A stretch of DNA of 64,000 bases from Anditalea andensis. GTDB taxonomy: Bacteria > Bacteroidota > Bacteroidia > Cytophagales > Cyclobacteriaceae. The stretch lies in assembly GCF_000714815.1 (NCBI RefSeq), contig NZ_JMIH01000028.1, forward strand, positions 124,001-188,000, given 5' to 3'. Position 1 is the stretch's first letter; each line of letters begins with the position of its first letter. The translations under genes were made by a program, and so were the position numbers. The notes beneath the pieces are model-generated. The model worked only from the letters and a program-made list of their open reading frames with translations, searched no databases and was not told where the DNA came from. Below are positions 61,836 through 64,000 of the stretch, one piece after another.

Positions 61836-62642
61836 TCATAATTTAGAACCACAGTATTTACAATGGAAAGCATCCTTGTCATGTTTTTCTGCATGGCAAT
61901 TTGGACAGCTGATCAGGTCATCATCTCTCCTTTTAAACCTCATGGCAGACATCTCTGATGACACTATACCTGTAGGTACCGCGATGATGGCATAACCCAT
62001 CAGCATGATCAAAGAAGCTGTAAATTTTCCCATAGGCGTCAATGGAGTAATGTCTCCAAAACCTACAGTAGTAAGTGTTACTATGGCCCAATACATAGAC
62101 ATAGGTATACTGGTATAGCCACTTTCAGGTCCTTCGATTATAAACATAATAGTCCCCATCACCAGCACTATAGTCAATACCGACCCTATAAATATCAGGA
62201 TCTTTCTTCTACTTGCTAGCAGAGCATCACCTATATAATTAGCTTCAGATAGATAGCGTCCCATTTTTAGGACCCTGAGTACCCGCAAAAACCTCAAAGC
62301 TCTTATCACCGTCAAAAACTGAGTACCCACTATAAATAAGCTTAAATAGGTAGGGATCACGGCTAAAAAATCCACAATTCCATAAAAACTTAAGACATAT
62401 CCCCTCGTCCTACGCGTCAACCACACCCTTAAAGCATATTCGATAGTAAACATAATGGTAAAAACCCATTCGATAGTGGTAAGTATCTTTCCATACTTTT
62501 GCCAATAAGCATCTACAGATTCTACTAATGCCACTACTACACTACCCAAGATCAAAAGAAGCAATACGACATCAAAAGCTTTGGAAGCTTTATCATCAGA
62601 TTCGAATACGATATGGGCTAGTCTAGCTTTGCTGATTGGCAT
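61836..62642 (-). CDS. Voltage-gated potassium channel (Kv type) with C-terminal zinc ribbon
   Basis: 268 residues with six helices. The selectivity filter is in WAIVTLTTVGFGDITP (about 184-199). S4 has the positive charges of a voltage sensor (RALRFLRVLRVLKMGRYL, about 112-130). The C-terminus is a small zinc ribbon with two CxxC pairs (SCPNCHAEKHDKDAFHCKYCGSKL), unusual for a Kv channel and perhaps a regulatory or tetramer-stabilising module. It is the first gene of a leftward cluster with trkH and trkA. Confidence 0.93.
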   Translation of the reverse strand: MPISKARLAHIVFESDDKASKAFDVVLLLLILGSVVVALVESVDAYWQKYGKILTTIEWVFTIMFTIEYALRVWLTRRTRGYVLSFYGIVDFLAVIPTYLSLFIVGTQFLTVIRALRFLRVLRVLKMGRYLSEANYIGDALLASRRKILIFIGSVLTIVLVMGTIMFIIEGPESGYTSIPMSMYWAIVTLTTVGFGDITPLTPMGKFTASLIMLMGYAIIAVPTGIVSSEMSAMRFKRRDDDLISCPNCHAEKHDKDAFHCKYCGSKL

Positions 62643-63351
62643 AGTGAATATAATTTTAAATCAATAAGAATTATAAATGCATAAAGTAAAATTAACTGAA
62701 TATTATGAAAGGACCTTTCATTTTAGGATTACATAACTTTTCAGGATCACTTAAAGCGAAAATTAAGCAAAAAAAGAACCATTGATCTGATAAACCAAGT
62801 TTTGTGAGCTCAAAGCAATTTATAGGTATTCGCGGGATATTAATTGTTGCCTTAAGGCACCTATAACATTTTGGATTTTCCTCATAAGAAATAGCTTTAC
62901 CATTCGATAAAAATTTTATACCCCTATAATAAAATAAGCGGGTCCCTCCTCAGGGACCCGCTAAACCTTATACTAAAAATAAACTGCAATTAAAAAAATA
63001 TTTTAACCCCTATTTAAAGATAACCGTGAATCCCCTTTCTAATTAGAATATCATCCTTTTCAAATAGGGACATTTTACATATCTCAACAGTGAAAGTCCG
63101 TAAAAAAAATGAGGGAACAAAATCCGCTAATCATACTTAAATCATTAAAAAACCTTTTTTAGTACCATTTTAGAGATAAAATCCTTTTTCATAAATACCA
63201 ACAACAAAATTCATACTTAAAGAAATTGATGTATTTTTCAATTATTTTTTATAAAATTTCAAACCAAATCTAAAGTAGAGACTATAGAAAACAGAAATGA
63301 TAGGCATTATTTAGGATAATAAATCCTTTTAAAAAATAATAAAACAAAAAA
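62643..63351. other. Long gene-free AT-rich region
   Basis: About 709 bp without a frame or tRNA that I can support. It contains a very stable hairpin at 62937-62962 (listed separately) and several poly-A/T runs (for example 63101-63110 and 63321-63360). The promoter of the Kv channel gene lies at its left edge. Confidence 0.5.
62937..62962. terminator. Perfect 11-bp GC-rich hairpin in the gene-free region
   Basis: AGCGGGTCCCT (62937-62947) pairs perfectly with AGGGACCCGCT (62952-62962) around CCTC. It is very stable but lies nearly 300 bp upstream of the Kv gene and 440 bp past yqhD, with a T-run only weakly present on the minus strand. It may be a terminator of an unseen small transcript or a structured RNA element. 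Confidence 0.5.
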
Positions 63352-63386
63352 ATCCATCACCAGCACTACCGCCACTGATGATGGAT
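63352..63386 (-). terminator. Rho-independent terminator of yqhD
   Basis: ATCCATCA (63352-63359) pairs with TGATGGAT (63379-63386), with an inner CAG/CTG pair, and is followed on the minus strand by a long T-rich run (63321-63351). It is 16 bp past the yqhD stop. Confidence 0.8.
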
Positions 63387-63402
63387 ATAAGACTACATTT
63401 AA

Positions 63403-64000
63403 TTATAGCGCATATTCTAAAATTTTGACCACATCTTGCTGATGGATATCCTGGTGTTCCCCCAGACCTATTTCTCCGTTTCTTTTAGCCAAACGCTCAG
63501 CGATCTCATTTATGGCTTCCGGATTTACATCATAGTCTTTCAGTTTGGTTTTGATACCCAGGCTTTCAAAAAATGCTATAGTTTTATCTACAGCCTGATG
63601 GATGATCTCTTCTTCAGAACCTTCTGTAATGTTCCAGATCCTGGATGCATATTGAAGCAGTTTATGTTTCTTTTGCTCAGATTTATGTTGGAATATCCCA
63701 GGCATCACTATCGCGAGCGTCCGGGCATGATCTATTTCAAATAAGGCAGTCAGTTCATGTCCTATCCTATGGGTGGCCCAGTCCTGCGGTACGCCCACAC
63801 CGATTACACCGTTCAATGCCATGGTACAGGCCCACATAATATTGGCCCTGCTGGTATAGTCCTTAGGATCTGCATACGTTTTGGGGCCTTCTTCTATCAA
63901 GGTAAGTAGAATTCCTTCCGCCATCCGGTCCTGTAAAGGTGCATCAGCTGGATAGGTCAAGTACTGTTCTATCACATGGGAAAAAGCATCCACTACCCCA
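63403..64000 (-). CDS. yqhD: YqhD-like NADPH-dependent aldehyde/alcohol dehydrogenase, C-terminal part
   Basis: The frame is open to the right edge of the window; 199 codons of the C-terminal half are present (a full protein is about 385 residues). It begins GVVDAFSHVIEQYLTYPADAPLQDRMAEGILLTLIEEGP, which matches YqhD closely, and continues with MWACTMALNGVIGVGVPQDWATHRIGHELTALFEIDHARTLAIVMPG. The metal ligands His (DAFSHVIEQ, GHELTA and DHARTLAIV) are present. YqhD reduces short aldehydes from lipid peroxidation and similar stresses with NADPH. A leftward terminator follows. Confidence 0.95.
   Translation of the reverse strand, partial: GVVDAFSHVIEQYLTYPADAPLQDRMAEGILLTLIEEGPKTYADPKDYTSRANIMWACTMALNGVIGVGVPQDWATHRIGHELTALFEIDHARTLAIVMPGIFQHKSEQKKHKLLQYASRIWNITEGSEEEIIHQAVDKTIAFFESLGIKTKLKDYDVNPEAINEIAERLAKRNGEIGLGEHQDIHQQDVVKILEYAL

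Overview
The window looks like chromosomal DNA from a free-living member of the Bacteroidota, most likely order Cytophagales. The evidence is the AT-rich spacers, the near absence of Shine-Dalgarno sequences, several promoters of the Bacteroidota type (TTTG, about 19-20 bp, TAnnTTTG), CarboxypepD_reg-type TonB receptors, a CusA-TolC fusion and a HmuY lipoprotein. Genus cannot be named from sequence alone. There are no rRNA or tRNA genes, no CRISPR array and no intact insertion sequence.

Layout. 1-3.4 kb: a leftward operon of a CpsB-like PHP phosphatase, an SDR epimerase, a TPR protein and the start of a phosphosulfolactate synthase. 3.8-11.2 kb: housekeeping genes (hflX, an RsmF-type rRNA methyltransferase, an M14 peptidase, a PLDc_N protein, a YfcH-like epimerase). 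11.5-13.1 kb: two tandem paralogous charged lipoproteins, each preceded by the same sigma54-like element. 13.3-21.2 kb: a TonB receptor, then feoA-feoB plus a 42-residue FeoB partner, flanked by two paralogous lipoproteins of unknown function. 21.7-28.1 kb: a PepSY reductase-like protein, a siderophore receptor, an MFS transporter and a glycosyltransferase. 28.2-30.3 kb: nhaA and an ankyrin protein. 30.4-37.5 kb: a complete heme uptake locus, transcribed leftward as hmuT-hmuU-hmuV-hmuS then hmuR-hmuY. 37.9-45.8 kb: DoxX, a GMC dehydrogenase pair, gapA, a phosphoribosyltransferase fusion, a MITE-like element and sulP. 46.1-57.8 kb: metal and metalloid resistance (arsO, an FeS photolyase, acr3, an arsC-like gene, DUF6428, arsR, and a divergent Cus/Czc efflux operon). 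57.8-62.6 kb: a fluoride riboswitch with a CLC-F antiporter, then trkA, trkH and a Kv-type channel. 63.4 kb to the end: a truncated yqhD.

Two themes tie the window together. The first is iron. The promoters of feoAB, of the siderophore receptor and of hmuTUVS carry the same 17-bp pseudo-palindrome (TTTRGA-N5-TCYAAA and variants) on or beside the -33 element. This points to one iron-responsive repressor controlling all three loci. The second is ion and toxic-element homeostasis: arsenic, a divalent or monovalent heavy metal, fluoride, sodium, potassium and sulfate are each served by a dedicated transporter, and the arsenic, metal and fluoride loci have visible control elements.

No entirely new defence or mobile system was found. 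The best leads for new biology are the iron-box regulon, the lipoprotein pair flanking feoAB, the twin lipoproteins with sigma54-like promoters, the Cys-tailed DUF6428 protein in the ars operon, the Cys-pair secreted protein before the Cus pump, and several unexplained inverted or direct repeats.
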